From assembly GCF_041260665.1 (NCBI RefSeq), contig NZ_JBGCCT010000011.1, positions 1 to 64,000 on the forward strand: a DNA stretch of 64,000 nt. The letters run 5' to 3'. Source of the DNA: Catenulispora sp. GP43. GTDB taxonomy: Bacteria > Actinomycetota > Actinomycetes > Streptomycetales > Catenulisporaceae. This document shows positions 43,204 through 52,820 of the stretch, piece after piece. Within the stretch, counting starts at the first letter, position 1. Each line of letters opens with the position of its first letter. The notes below the pieces were generated by a model that searched no databases, had not been told where the DNA came from, and saw nothing but the letters and a program-made list of their open reading frames with translations. A program made the translations under genes and the position numbers.

Positions 43204-44813
43204 TGGCCGAGCTGGTCTTCCGCGGCGCCACCGTCATCGACGGCACGGGAGCCGACCGCTGCCGCGCCGACGTCGCCGTCACGAACGGCGTCATCGCCGC
43301 CGTCGACACCAGCTTGAAGTCCGCGGACGCCGCGCGCGTGGTCGACGCCGACGGCCTGGTCCTGGCTCCCGGCTTCATCGACATGCACGCGCACTCCGAC
43401 CTGCGCACCCTCGTCGAACGCGACCACCCCTCGCGGGTCACGCAGGGCGTCACCTGTGAAGTCCTCGGCCAGGACGGCCTGTCCTACGCCCCGGTCGACG
43501 ACACGACGCTGCCCGCCCTGCGCCGCCAGATCGCCGGCTGGAACGGCGATCCCGAGGACTTCGACTGGAGTTGGCGGACCGTCGGCGAATACCTGGACCG
43601 GCTGGATCAGGGTATTGCCGTCAACGCCTGCTACCTCGTCCCCCACGGTTCCGTCCGCATGCTCGCGATGGGCTGGGAGAACCGCGAACCGACCCGCGCC
43701 GAGCTGAAACGCATGCGCGAACTGGTCGCGCAGGGCATGCGCGAGGGCGCGGTCGGCCTGTCCAGCGGCCTGTCCTACACCCCGGGCATGTACGCGGGCA
43801 CCGACGAGCTGATCGAACTCTGCGAAGTCGTCGCCGCCCACGGCGGATACCACTCGCCGCATCAGCGTTCCTACGGCGCCGGGGCGCTCGGCGGCTACGC
43901 CGAGATGATCGAGATCTCGCGCCGCTCCGGCTGTCCGCTGCATCTGGCCCACGCCACCATGAACTTCGGGGTCAACGCCGGCCGGGCCGCCGAGTTCCTG
44001 GAGCTGATCGACGCGGCCCTGACAGAGGGCTGCGACATCAGCCTCGACACGTATCCCTACCTGCCGGGCTCCACGACGCTCGCCGCGCTCCTGCCGAGCT
44101 GGTCGGCCGAGGGCGGTCCGGACGCCACGCTGGCGCGGCTGGCCGATCCGGTGTCCCGGGAACGGATCCGGCGCGACGTCGAGGAGCGCGGCAGCGACGG
44201 CAACCACGGCATGGTCGTGGACTGGCGCACCATCCAGATCTCGGGAGTGCGGGACACCGCGCTGTCCGGCGTCGTCGGGCAGAACGTCGCCGAGCTCGCC
44301 GCCGCGCGCGCCGTGACCGGCACCGAGGTGTTCTTCGACCTGCTCGCCGCCGACCGGCTCGGCACGACGATCCTGCACCACGTCGGCAACGAGGAGAACG
44401 TGCGCGCCATCATGCGGCACCGCGCGCACACCGCCGGGAGCGACGGCCTGCTGGTCGGGGCCCGTCCGCATCCGCGCGCCTGGGGCACGTTCCCGCGCTA
44501 CCTCGGCCATTACAGCCGCGACCTCGGCGTCCTGACGCTGGAGGAGACGGTCGCGCGGATGACCGGCCGGCCGGCCCGGCGCCTGCGGCTCGACCGGCGC
44601 GGGCTGATCCGCGTCGGCCACCACGCGGATCTGGTGCTGTTCGATCCACGGACCGTGCGCGACACCGCGACCTTCGAACAGCCGCGCCTGGCCGCCGAGG
44701 GGATGGTCGAGGTACTGGTCAACGGCGTGTCGGTCCTGACAGACGGCAAGCCCACCGGGGCGCTCCCGGGCCGGGCACTGCGACGCACAGAGCAGGGGGT
44801 ATCAGCCTTATGA
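43203..44813 (+). CDS. N-acyl-D-amino-acid deacylase family amidohydrolase
   Basis: A 536-residue zinc amidohydrolase. The metal motif HAHSD (62-66) follows VLAPGFIDM, and later active-site segments include GLSYTPGMYA, GGYHSPHQRS and the C-terminal GHHADLVLFD. These match D-aminoacylase / N-acyl-D-glutamate deacylase enzymes, which free D-amino acids from acylated forms. It is coupled to the deaminase upstream (TGATG) and to the aldolase downstream (ATGA). Exact acyl and side-chain preference cannot be read from sequence. Confidence 0.9.
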   Translation: MAELVFRGATVIDGTGADRCRADVAVTNGVIAAVDTSLKSADAARVVDADGLVLAPGFIDMHAHSDLRTLVERDHPSRVTQGVTCEVLGQDGLSYAPVDDTTLPALRRQIAGWNGDPEDFDWSWRTVGEYLDRLDQGIAVNACYLVPHGSVRMLAMGWENREPTRAELKRMRELVAQGMREGAVGLSSGLSYTPGMYAGTDELIELCEVVAAHGGYHSPHQRSYGAGALGGYAEMIEISRRSGCPLHLAHATMNFGVNAGRAAEFLELIDAALTEGCDISLDTYPYLPGSTTLAALLPSWSAEGGPDATLARLADPVSRERIRRDVEERGSDGNHGMVVDWRTIQISGVRDTALSGVVGQNVAELAAARAVTGTEVFFDLLAADRLGTTILHHVGNEENVRAIMRHRAHTAGSDGLLVGARPHPRAWGTFPRYLGHYSRDLGVLTLEETVARMTGRPARRLRLDRRGLIRVGHHADLVLFDPRTVRDTATFEQPRLAAEGMVEVLVNGVSVLTDGKPTGALPGRALRRTEQGVSAL

Positions 44814-45454
44814 TTTCCGACCTTCCACATCCGGACTTCCGGGCCGCGCTGGCCGCCGAACCGGTGATAGCCGTGGTCCGGGCACCGTCGATCCCCGATT
44901 CGGCCGCGCTGTGCGCGGCGCTGGCCGGCGGCGGCATCACCTGCACCGAGCTCACCTTCAGCACCCCCGACGTGGTGCCGCACCTGCGGGCGGCCGTCGC
45001 CGCCGGACACCGGGTCGGCGCCGGGACCGTCCTGACCGCCGCGCAGGCCGAGGAGGCGATCGACGCCGGGGTCTCGTTCCTGGTGACGCCCGGGCTGCGG
45101 CCCGAGGTCGCGAGAGTGGCGCACGAGGCCGGGGTGCCGGTCGTGCTGGGCGCGCTGACGCCGACCGAGGTCGCGCAGGCCCTCGATCTCGGCACGGCGG
45201 CCGTGAAGATCTTCCCGGCCAAGGCTTTCGGCCCCGGCTACTTCAAAGACCTGCGCGGGCCGTATCCGGGGCTGCCGCTGGTCGCTTCCGGAGGCGTCAA
45301 CGCCGGCAACGCCGCGGATTTCCTGGCGGCGGGCGCGCTGGCGGTATGTGCGGGTACTGATGTGGTGCCGCCGGATGTGGTGGCCGCTGGAGACTGGCCC
45401 GAGATCGCGCGGCGGGCCCGGGCGTTCATGGCGGCTGTGCGACGGCCGGCTTGA
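44810..45454 (+). CDS. 2-dehydro-3-deoxyphosphogluconate (KDPG/KHG) aldolase
   Basis: A 214-residue class I aldolase. The Schiff-base lysine is Lys133 in AVKIFPAKAFGP, Glu47 is in CTELTFSTPD, and GAGTVLT is conserved. It cleaves 2-keto-3-deoxy-6-phosphogluconate to pyruvate and glyceraldehyde 3-phosphate, or a related keto-hydroxy acid. It overlaps the deacylase by four bases (ATGA). With the sugar kinase across the divergent region it forms a KDG-to-pyruvate route. Three CCGGCTTGACCG-type copies follow at 45448-45478. Confidence 0.92.
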   Translation: MISDLPHPDFRAALAAEPVIAVVRAPSIPDSAALCAALAGGGITCTELTFSTPDVVPHLRAAVAAGHRVGAGTVLTAAQAEEAIDAGVSFLVTPGLRPEVARVAHEAGVPVVLGALTPTEVAQALDLGTAAVKIFPAKAFGPGYFKDLRGPYPGLPLVASGGVNAGNAADFLAAGALAVCAGTDVVPPDVVAAGDWPEIARRARAFMAAVRRPA

Positions 45455-45551
45455 CCGCCGGCTTGACCGCCGGTTTGTTCACCAGGCTGATAGCCGCCAT
45501 AAGCCGATCATTACTTACATCCCGCGCCACCGCCTGGCTACCGTTCGGAGC

Positions 45552-46130
45552 GTGAGCACCCCCGAAACGGTCGTGGACCAGATCGCCGCCCTGTTCGCCG
45601 GGGAGGGCGGCGCCGAATACCTCGGCGAGCCGGTCACCCAGGCCGAGCACATGCTGCAGGCGGCGGCGCTGGCCGAGCGCGACGGCGCGGCGCCGTCGCT
45701 CGTCGCGGCCGCGCTGCTGCACGACGTCGGCCACTTCACCGGCGCGGTGCACGGCCGCGATCTGATGGCCGGCCGCGACAACCGGCACAGCCACCAGGGC
45801 GCGGACTGGCTGGCGACGTGGTTCGGGCCGAAGGTCACCGAACCGGTGCGGTTGCACGTCGCCGCCAAGCGTTACCTGTGTGCGGTCGAGCCTGACTACT
45901 TCGGCAAACTGTCCGAGGCTTCGGTGTACACGCTGTCAGTACAGGGCGGCCCGATGTCAGCGCAGGAGGTCGCGGCGTTCGAGGCCGATCCGCACGCCGG
46001 CGACGCGGTGCGGCTGCGGCGCTGGGACGAGGCCGCGAAGGAGCCGGATGCCGGCGACCCCGGATTCGAGCACTACCGCGCGCTGCTCGCGGGACTGGTC
46101 CGGGCCGGCGCGGCGGCGCCGAGAGATTGA
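45552..46130 (+). CDS. PhnZ-like HD-domain mixed-valent di-iron oxygenase homologue
   Basis: A 192-residue HD-domain protein. The metal ligands expected of PhnZ are all present at matching spacing: His33, His57-Asp58 (LLHDVGH), His81, His102 and Asp159. The substrate-loop Tyr23 and Glu26 (EYLGE) are also kept. PhnZ oxidatively cleaves (R)-2-amino-1-hydroxyethylphosphonate to glycine and phosphate. No PhnY hydroxylase is nearby, so the substrate here may differ. GTG at 45552 is used; longer starts into the aldolase region lack support. Confidence 0.82.
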   Translation: MSTPETVVDQIAALFAGEGGAEYLGEPVTQAEHMLQAAALAERDGAAPSLVAAALLHDVGHFTGAVHGRDLMAGRDNRHSHQGADWLATWFGPKVTEPVRLHVAAKRYLCAVEPDYFGKLSEASVYTLSVQGGPMSAQEVAAFEADPHAGDAVRLRRWDEAAKEPDAGDPGFEHYRALLAGLVRAGAAAPRD

Positions 46131-46175
46131 TCACCCCGCTGGATTGATCACCTCGCACCAGGCATTGCGCATACC

Positions 46176-46200
46176 GCGATAAACTGGATCTATCAATCGC
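46176..46200 (+). promoter_or_regulatory. Candidate OxyR autoregulatory box
   Basis: GCGATA-N10-ATCAATCGC, sharing the same 15 fixed positions with the element upstream of ahpC. Inside it GATA-N9-TATC gives a LysR-type T-N11-A dyad. It ends 25 bp before the proposed oxyR start, consistent with autorepression. Confidence 0.7.
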
Positions 46201-46225
46201 GAGCGCACATGCCGGGAGCACCACC

Positions 46226-47185
46226 ATCGCCACGCCCCTCCGTACCCCGACCATCGCGCAGCTCAAGGCGTTCACGACGGTCGCGGAGCATCTGCACTTC
46301 CGGGACTCGGCCGCGGTGCTCGGGATGAGCCAGCCGGCGCTGTCCGGCGCGATCGCCGCGCTCGAGGAGAACCTCGGGACGCGGCTCGTCGAGCGCACCA
46401 CGCGCAAGGTCCTGCTGACATCGTCCGGCGAGCGGGTCGCCCGGCACGCGCAGCGGGTCCTGGCCGCGATGGACGACCTGGTCGAGGAAGCCGCCGCGGC
46501 GCGCCGTCCGTACACCGGGACGGTGAAGGTCGGCGTGATCCCGACCTTGGCTCCGTATCTGCTGCCGGCACTGCTGCGTCCGCTGAAAAAGCGTTTCCCG
46601 GACTTGGATCTGTTCGTCCACGAGGAGCAGACGGCTGTGCTCCTGGAGGGCATCTCCTCAGGGCGCCTGGATCTGGGACTGCTCGCGCTGCCGACCGGGG
46701 CGACTGGCGTTGAGGAGCTGGCGCTCTACGACGAGGACTTCCTGGTCGTCGCACCCGAGCACACGCTGCCGGCCGGGGACGGCCCGGTGTCGCGGGAAGT
46801 GTTGAAGGACCACCAGATCCTGCTGCTGGAAGAAGGCCACTGCCTGCGGGACCAGGCGCTGGACGTGTGCGCCGATGTGGGCGTCGCCGATTCCGGGGCG
46901 ACACGCGCGGCATCACTGTCGACACTGGTGCAGCTGGTCGCCGGCGGGATAGGCATGACACTGCTGCCGGAGACGGCGGTCGCGGTCGACGCGCGCGCCG
47001 GATCGGGCCTGGAGGCGCGCAGATTCACCGCTCCCGCGCCGTCGCGGCGGATCGGGCTGGTGTACCGGTCGTCGTCAGCGCGGGCCGAGGAGTTCGGCGG
47101 ACTGGCGGCGGCGATGCGGGACGCGGTGACGGCGGCACGGCTGCCGGTGCGGCTGGCGGTCCCGGAGACGGACAGGCGGAGCTGA
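46226..47185 (+). CDS. oxyR: Peroxide-sensing LysR-type regulator OxyR
   Basis: A 319-residue regulator. The N-terminal HTH spans TIAQLKAFTTVAEHLHFRDS and MSQPALSGAIAALEENLG. The redox cysteines are Cys206 and Cys215 in EEGHCLRDQALDVCAD, nine apart as in E. coli OxyR, so disulfide switching is expected. There is no ATG, GTG or TTG in frame before the HTH: after the TGA at 46145 the only candidates are CTG 46184, ATC 46196 and ATC 46226. ATC 46226 has GGGAG 7 bases upstream and gives the usual length. The first canonical start (GTG 46316) would cut the HTH. A sequencing error is the alternative. Confidence 0.85.
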   Translation: MATPLRTPTIAQLKAFTTVAEHLHFRDSAAVLGMSQPALSGAIAALEENLGTRLVERTTRKVLLTSSGERVARHAQRVLAAMDDLVEEAAAARRPYTGTVKVGVIPTLAPYLLPALLRPLKKRFPDLDLFVHEEQTAVLLEGISSGRLDLGLLALPTGATGVEELALYDEDFLVVAPEHTLPAGDGPVSREVLKDHQILLLEEGHCLRDQALDVCADVGVADSGATRAASLSTLVQLVAGGIGMTLLPETAVAVDARAGSGLEARRFTAPAPSRRIGLVYRSSSARAEEFGGLAAAMRDAVTAARLPVRLAVPETDRRS

Positions 47186-47264
47186 CACTTCATCTGTCCC
47201 CGCCGCAGGTGAAGCGCCAGCTCCGGCTCACCAGCAAATAATGCTGAGAACTGAGTGAAATGCC

Positions 47265-47295
47265 AAGGGTTGTTGCCGATCGGTTATCAACCTTT
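47265..47295 (+). terminator. Terminator-like hairpin after oxyR
   Basis: AAGGGTTG (47265-47272) can pair with CAACCTTT (47288-47295) with one G-U pair; the loop is 15 nt and the 3' arm ends in TTT. Confidence 0.5.
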
Positions 47296-47385
47296 GCGCG
47301 AGCATGACCGTTTCGTGATGCTACCGCCACGTACCGCACAGTTGATCATCCTCCACAGTGCCACCGCCGGTGCTTCAATAGCGCC

Positions 47386-48114
47386 ATGACGCCTCGCGAA
47401 GCTCCCGTGCCGCCCGCGATAGCCGCCCTGCCGCACGACCCGCGCGGCTACCCGATCCCGGCGATCACCCCGCGCGGCGTCGACGGGAGCCCGACGTTCG
47501 CCATCACCGGCGCGGCCCGGACGCTGATCTGCGCGATCGAGCGCCGCTGCTCGATCTGCGGCACCCCGATGGCCCCGGGGCCGGTGTACCGGGTGATCGC
47601 GGCGGCCGAGACCGAGGCGCTGGCGGCGGCGCACGCCGCCGGCCGGACCGACGCCACGAACAAGGCGCCCTCCCCCGAGCCCCCGGGCCACCGCGCCTGC
47701 ATGCTCTTCGCCGCCTTCACCTGCCCCTTCCTGGCCCGCCCGAACGCCCGCCGGGGCCAGGACGCGGAGGTCATGGGCGCCTCCCTGGCCCGGGGCACGG
47801 CCCGCGGCAGCTCGACGGAGACCGGCAGCGCCGTCGGCGGCGCGGTCGCGGGTTTCGCAGACTACGAATTCAGCTACACGCCGGGCTCGAACCAGGTGGC
47901 GTTCCTGTTCACCGGCCTGACCGAACTGCGCACGCACCAGTTGGGCGCCGACCAGATCCCGGAGCTCGTGGCCGCACTGGCCGATGCCGAGCCGCCGACC
48001 GAGTCCTGCCCGCCGTACCTGCTCGACGACGAGACGGCGGCCGGGGAGTACGCGCGGGTGTTGCTGGAGGCCGCGATGGCGCGGAGCCGGGCCGCGGGCG
48101 TTACCGAAGCGTGA
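47386..48114 (+). CDS. Uncharacterised protein with CxxC motif
   Basis: A 242-residue soluble protein. It shows PRGYPIPAITPRGVDGSP, then CAIERRCSICGTPMAPG with a CxxC, and GHRACMLFAAFTCPFLARP. A similar layout (RGYPVP, a CxxCG knuckle, then H-x2-C and CPFL) occurs in a family of actinobacterial and phage-related proteins of unknown function, and the cysteines plus histidine may bind zinc. No signal peptide. The 200-base gap upstream contains the oxyR terminator and nothing else I can identify. Confidence 0.8.
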   Translation: MTPREAPVPPAIAALPHDPRGYPIPAITPRGVDGSPTFAITGAARTLICAIERRCSICGTPMAPGPVYRVIAAAETEALAAAHAAGRTDATNKAPSPEPPGHRACMLFAAFTCPFLARPNARRGQDAEVMGASLARGTARGSSTETGSAVGGAVAGFADYEFSYTPGSNQVAFLFTGLTELRTHQLGADQIPELVAALADAEPPTESCPPYLLDDETAAGEYARVLLEAAMARSRAAGVTEA

Positions 48115-48196
48115 TCTGATTCGGCCGGTCCGCTAGCAAACCGAGGAGCTGAACGCACGTCTAAAGGGCGACATCGTTTCGGGGAAAGGACCCCTC

Positions 48197-50243
48197 GTGA
48201 GCCGCTCTTCTTCGCGCCGCCTGCTGGTCACCGCCGCTGCCGCAACGTCGGTCGCGCTGCTGGCTTCGGCCTGCGGCAAGTCGGCGGCGCAGCCGGGCAC
48301 GGCACCGGTCGCCGCCGCCACGCACACGTCGGCGGCCGTCCCCGGATCGCCCGCGTCGCCCGCAACGTCCGCGTCGTCTACGAGCCCTGCGTCGCCGGCC
48401 CCGCAGTACGCCGCCGGGGCGCCGCTGATCTCCGACGGCACGGCCACGGTGACCGTCGCCGGGACGCCGGTGACGTTCCCGACGACGGTGTCCGAGGCGT
48501 CCTGGTCGCCGGACGGCAGCCGGATCGCGTTCATCGACGGGTCCGGGAACGTGGCCACCGCGCGGCCGGACGGCAGCGCGTGCTGGTGCTGGTGCTGGTG
48601 CTGGTGAAGCAGGATCAGGGGTCGAAGTTGTCCGGGCCGTCGGCCAGAACGACCACTCCAGCAGCGAGACGTCCACCCTGAATCAGGGCTCGAGCAGCTG
48701 GGCGGCCGTCGCCGACTCCTCGAACCCCACGAGCACGCAGACCAGCGACCTGTTCGGGACCTCCTCGACCCTGGTCTTCCAGGCGCACAGCGCCAAGGGC
48801 CAGGAGCTGTGGATCCACGAGGAGGACAGCAACTCGCGCGGCGGTGCGAACTCCGCCGAGCAGCTCATCGAGGGCAGCTGGCCGGCCTTGAGCGCCGGCG
48901 GGGCTCTGGCGTTCGTCGGCAAGGGCGGCGGGATCGAGGTGGTGGCCGCCGCCGCGATGGCCAAGGGCTACACCACGTCACCGCAGGCCACGATGGTCGA
49001 GGACAACGCCGCCGGCGCCACGCACCTGACCTGGACCCCGGACGGCAAGCAGATCGCCTACTCGACGCCGGCCGGCATCATGGAGGTCGCCGCCGGAAAG
49101 CCCCGCGCCGCCCCGACTCAGCTCTCTGCGAAGCCCGGCGTCGTCTCCTTCCTGCCGGCCGCCACGGACCAGGTCGTCACCCTGTCCGGAACCTCACCGA
49201 CCGACCTGGCCGGCGCCTCGGTCTCGGTGTCCCGGCACCGCTGGCTGACCCAGACCGGCACCACCCCCGAGCCGGCCGGCGCCGGCCCGCACGGCCCGTA
49301 CGCGATGTCGGTGACCATCATCGCGGCCGACGACCCGGCGACCGCCCAGAAGGAACTCAACTGGGGCGGCCTGTACGGCCCGACCCTGCTGAGCACCGGC
49401 CACGGCACCCTCGACCCGCGCCTGACCGCCGAGATCAAGCGGGTGCTGGGCGCCCCGAACACCCAGGACCCGTTCCCGGGCCTGGACACCGTCACCCTGG
49501 TCGGCGCCCCCGGCGCGTTCCCCTCCGGCGCCGACGCGGCCATCACCGCACTCGGTTACAAGGTGGCGCACGTCAGCACGGCCCCGAAGCCCGGCTCGTC
49601 CAACAGCCCGACCCCGCCGCCGGCCCCGATCGCCGTCGTCGACCCCTCCGACACGGCGGCTCTGAACGAGGCCAAGGCCGAAGGCGCGCGCGTGTTCCAG
49701 CTCAGCGGCGGCAAGATCGCGGCCGCGGACCTCAGCTACCTGAAGGGCCTGGACAGCACCTGGGACAACTCCGTGCCGCAGATCATCGCCTTCGGCGACA
49801 AGGCATTCACCGCCGCCACGGCCGTCAAGCTCCAACGCTTCGCGACCCCCGCCGAAGCCCTCGGCACCACCCACGCCGACTTCCTCGCGGCCCTGGCGAT
49901 GAACTCAATGGCCACGAACGTGACCGTGGCCCCGTCCGGCTCCCCCGCCGACATCCTGCTCGCCGAACTCAGCACCCCGCAGTACGGCTACCAGCTGTAC
50001 AGCACCTCGGTGGTGACGGTGGACCCCGCGCAGGGCATCTCGCCCACGCTCAAGGCGCTGCTGGACACCCGCTCCGCGAACATCGACGAGGCGGACGTCA
50101 TCGACACCACCGGCAAGCTCCCGGCGGACCTGGCCAAGCAGCTCGGGACGCTGATCGGCGGCCCGCTCGGGGCCGCGGCGGTCGCGAATCAGACGGCTGA
50201 TGATGTGGCCAAGGCTGAGGGCGGGCTCACTCAGACGCGATGA
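48197..50243 (+). pseudogene. Frameshifted TolB-like/CWB2-like lipoprotein gene
   Basis: The 5' part (GTG 48197, ribosome site GGAAAGGA 6 bases upstream) encodes a lipoprotein signal with lipobox LLASACG, a Ser/Ala/Pro linker and a propeller start SEASWSPDGSRIAFIDGSG, then stops at TGA 48605-48607 right after four TGCTGG hexamers. The 3' part, in another frame and open across the same hexamers, continues with SSSWAAVADSS, ELWIHEEDSN and TWTPDGKQIAYST, and a C-terminal CWB2-like region (VSRHRWLTQTG, GTLDPRLTAEIKRVLG). One +1 shift near 48560-48607 would restore about 680 codons. It may be a pseudogene, an assembly or base-calling error, or a phase-variable gene. Confidence 0.75.
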
Positions 50244-50334
50244 CCGGCGGCGCGGAACGCTGTCGGTGGACTCGCGATCAACCCCGCTGGCTAGCGCATT
50301 GCCGAGCCGGACGGCGCCCCGCATACTGACCGCT

Positions 50335-50562
50335 ATGCGCGACTGGACGACCTCCCTGCGGCCCCTGCCGCTCATCCTGGCCATCGGGTCGTGCGCCACC
50401 ACCGGCGTGGTGGGAGGCGGGCTCGTCTATCACTGGTTCGCCGGCGGGCCGATCAACATCGTCTCGATGGTCGGCGCCAGCCTCTCGGTGACAATCGGGG
50501 CATCCATCGGCACCCTCCGACGCCGGCGCCGGGAGGCACGCAGGCCCGCTCAGCAACCGTGA
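50335..50562 (+). CDS. Small two-helix membrane protein
   Basis: A 75-residue product with two hydrophobic segments, LPLILAIGSCATTGVVGGGL and INIVSMVGASLSVTIGASI, and a basic tail (TLRRRRREARR). No family recognised and no strong ribosome site. The good third-position GC content and the positive-inside tail support it being real. Confidence 0.5.
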   Translation: MRDWTTSLRPLPLILAIGSCATTGVVGGGLVYHWFAGGPINIVSMVGASLSVTIGASIGTLRRRRREARRPAQQP

Positions 50563-50604
50563 AGCCCCGGCACGCCCTGAGCGATCTCCGTGCGAGGATT
50601 CTCC

Positions 50605-51012
50605 GTGGAACAGGACAGAACGCTCTGGCTGACCGGCCTGGAGTACGACGTGCAGATCTGCGCGATGGAAACCTCGGGCATCCTGCCCTACCTCGTCGAG
50701 CACAGGCGTCCAGACGGCGAATGGCCCTCGAACGCGGAAGTGATCGCCGCGGTGCAATCGGCGGTCGACCGCGGCTGGGTCAAGGTCCACCGCCTGGAGC
50801 CGTGGACCTTTCCGGACGGCCGCGAAGGCTTACACTGCAGCGACCCGATCGACGATGCCGAGTTGCCATCGATTCTCGCCGATCCCGACACCTGGGACGA
50901 CCCCCCGGGCACGGACTGGATCGGCGAGGTGGCCCTGTCCCCGACGCCGAAATGGGAGTTGTTCCTAGCCGGCCGCCGCTACGCTCCGCTGGCCACGTGG
51001 ACGAGGCGCTGA
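50605..51012 (+). CDS. Uncharacterised soluble protein
   Basis: A 135-residue acidic protein with LWLTGLEYDVQICAMETSGI, VQSAVDRGWVKVHRLEPW and EVALSPTPKWELFLAGRRY. No signal peptide or membrane helix. GTG at 50605 is preferred because AGGA lies about 8 bases upstream; an in-frame GTG at 50590 also exists. Function unknown. It ends before a clear terminator. Confidence 0.65.
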   Translation: MEQDRTLWLTGLEYDVQICAMETSGILPYLVEHRRPDGEWPSNAEVIAAVQSAVDRGWVKVHRLEPWTFPDGREGLHCSDPIDDAELPSILADPDTWDDPPGTDWIGEVALSPTPKWELFLAGRRYAPLATWTRR

Positions 51013-51025
51013 CTACGGCAAGCAA

Positions 51026-51056
51026 AGCCCCGGCGCGCCTTATCCATGCCGGGGCT
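51026..51056. terminator. Bidirectional terminator between the small gene and fumarase
   Basis: Perfect 9-bp stem AGCCCCGGC (51026-51034) with GCCGGGGCT (51048-51056) in the gap between convergent genes. Confidence 0.75.
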
Positions 51057-51073
51057 GCCACAGAAACCCACAG

Positions 51074-52726
51074 CTACTGCGTCGGCGGCTTGCTCCCGAT
51101 CCGCAACGTCGGCCCCGTCGTGTCCTGGAAGAAGTCGTTCCCCTTGTCATCGACCACGATGAAAGCCGGGAAGTCCTCGACCTCGATCCGCCACACGGCC
51201 TCCATCCCCAGCTCGGCGTACTCCAGCACCTCGACCTTCTTGATGCAGTCCTGCGCCAGGCGGGCCGCGGGGCCGCCGATCGAGCCGAGGTAGAACCCGC
51301 CGTGCTCCGCGCACGCGTCGGTGACCTGCTTGGAGCGGTTGCCCTTCGCCAGCATCACCATGGAGCCGCCGGCGGCCTGGAACTGGGCCACGTAGGAGTC
51401 CATGCGGCCGGCGGTCGTGGGGCCGAAGGAGCCTGAGGCGTAGCCCTCGGGGGTCTTGGCCGGGCCGGCGTAGTAGACCGGGTGGTCCTTCATGTACTGC
51501 GGCATCGGCTCGCCGGCGTCGAGGCGCTCCTTGATCTTCGCGTGGGCGATGTCGCGGGCCACGACCAGGGTGCCGGTCAGGGCCAGGCGGGTCTTCACCG
51601 GGTACTTCGACAGCTCCGAGCGGATCTCGGACATCGGGCGGGTCAGGTCGACGCGGACCACGTCGTCGTCCAGGTGTTCGTCCGTGGTCTCCGGGAGGAA
51701 GTGGCCGGGCTCGAACTCCAGCTGCTCCAGGAAGACGCCGTCGCGGGTGATCTTGCCCAGCGCCTGGCGGTCGGCCGAGCAGGAGACGGCCATCGCCACC
51801 GGGAGCGAGGCGCCGTGCCGGGGCAGGCGGATGACCCGCACGTCGTGGCAGAAGTACTTGCCGCCGAACTGGGCGCCGATGCCGATGCGACGGGTCAGCT
51901 CCAGCACCTCGGCCTCCAGCTCCAGGTCGCGGAAGCCGTGGGCGGTGATCGAGCCCTGCTTCGGCATCGTGTCCAGGTAGCGCGCGGAGGCGTACTTGGC
52001 GGTCTTCAGCGCGAACTCCGCCGAGGTGCCGCCGATCACGATCGCCAGGTGGTACGGCGGGCAGGCCGCGGTCCCCAGGGAGCGGATCTTCTCCTCCAGG
52101 AACTTCAGCATCGCCTTGGGGTTCAGGATCGCCTTCGTCTCCTGATACAGGTACGACTTGTTCGCCGAGCCGCCGCCCTTGGCCATGAACAGGAACTTGT
52201 ACGCGTCGCCGTCGGTGGCGTACAGCTCCACCTGCGCCGGCAGGTTCGAGCCGGTGTTCTTCTCGTCCCACATCGTCAGCGGCGCCATCTGCGAGTAGCG
52301 CAGGTTCAGCTTGGTGTACGCGTCGTACACGCCGCGCGCGATGTGCGCCTCGTCGCCGCCGGCGGTCAGCACCTGCTGGCCGCGCTTGCCCATGACGATC
52401 GCGGTGCCGGTGTCCTGGCACATCGGCAGGATGCCGCCGGCCGAGATGTTGACGTTCTTCAGCAGGTCCAGGGCCACGAACCGGTCGTTCGGCGAGGCCT
52501 CCGGGTCGTCCAGGATGTTGCGCAGCTGCTGCAGGTGCCCGGGACGCAGGTAGTGCGCGATGTCGTGCATCGCGGTCTCGGTGAGCAGCCGCAGCGCCTC
52601 CGGCTCGACCTGCAGGAACGTGCGCCCTCCGGCCTCGACGGTGCTGACGCCCTCGGCGGTGAGCAGGCGGTACGGGGTCTCGTCCGGCCCCGTGGGGAGG
52701 AGGTCGGCGTACTCGAAGTCAGGCAT
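51074..52726 (-). CDS. Class I (iron-sulfur) fumarate hydratase
   Basis: A 550-residue fumarase of the [4Fe-4S], oxygen-sensitive class. The cluster ligands are Cys103 in [11 protein letters not shown] and cysteines in TAACPPYHL and VSCSADRQ. N-terminal alpha-domain segments ([15 protein letters not shown]) and the C-terminal beta-domain ([20 protein letters not shown]) are both present in one chain. It hydrates fumarate to malate, next step after the Sdh complex encoded at 8-12 kb. ATG at 52726 is chosen; upstream extension to 52813 has no homology. Confidence 0.95.
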   Translation of the reverse strand: MPDFEYADLLPTGPDETPYRLLTAEGVSTVEAGGRTFLQVEPEALRLLTETAMHDIAHYLRPGHLQQLRNILDDPEASPNDRFVALDLLKNVNISAGGILPMCQDTGTAIVMGKRGQQVLTAGGDEAHIARGVYDAYTKLNLRYSQMAPLTMWDEKNTGSNLPAQVELYATDGDAYKFLFMAKGGGSANKSYLYQETKAILNPKAMLKFLEEKIRSLGTAACPPYHLAIVIGGTSAEFALKTAKYASARYLDTMPKQGSITAHGFRDLELEAEVLELTRRIGIGAQFGGKYFCHDVRVIRLPRHGASLPVAMAVSCSADRQALGKITRDGVFLEQLEFEPGHFLPETTDEHLDDDVVRVDLTRPMSEIRSELSKYPVKTRLALTGTLVVARDIAHAKIKERLDAGEPMPQYMKDHPVYYAGPAKTPEGYASGSFGPTTAGRMDSYVAQFQAAGGSMVMLAKGNRSKQVTDACAEHGGFYLGSIGGPAARLAQDCIKKVEVLEYAELGMEAVWRIEVEDFPAFIVVDDKGNDFFQDTTGPTLRIGSKPPTQ

Positions 52727-52820
52727 GTCGCCAGCGTACTCGCGAGGTGAGGAGCCCTTCCCCGCGCCATTTGTGCGGTGCGCCACAGCGCTGTGCGCGA
52801 AGTTGCACCACAAACATCAT

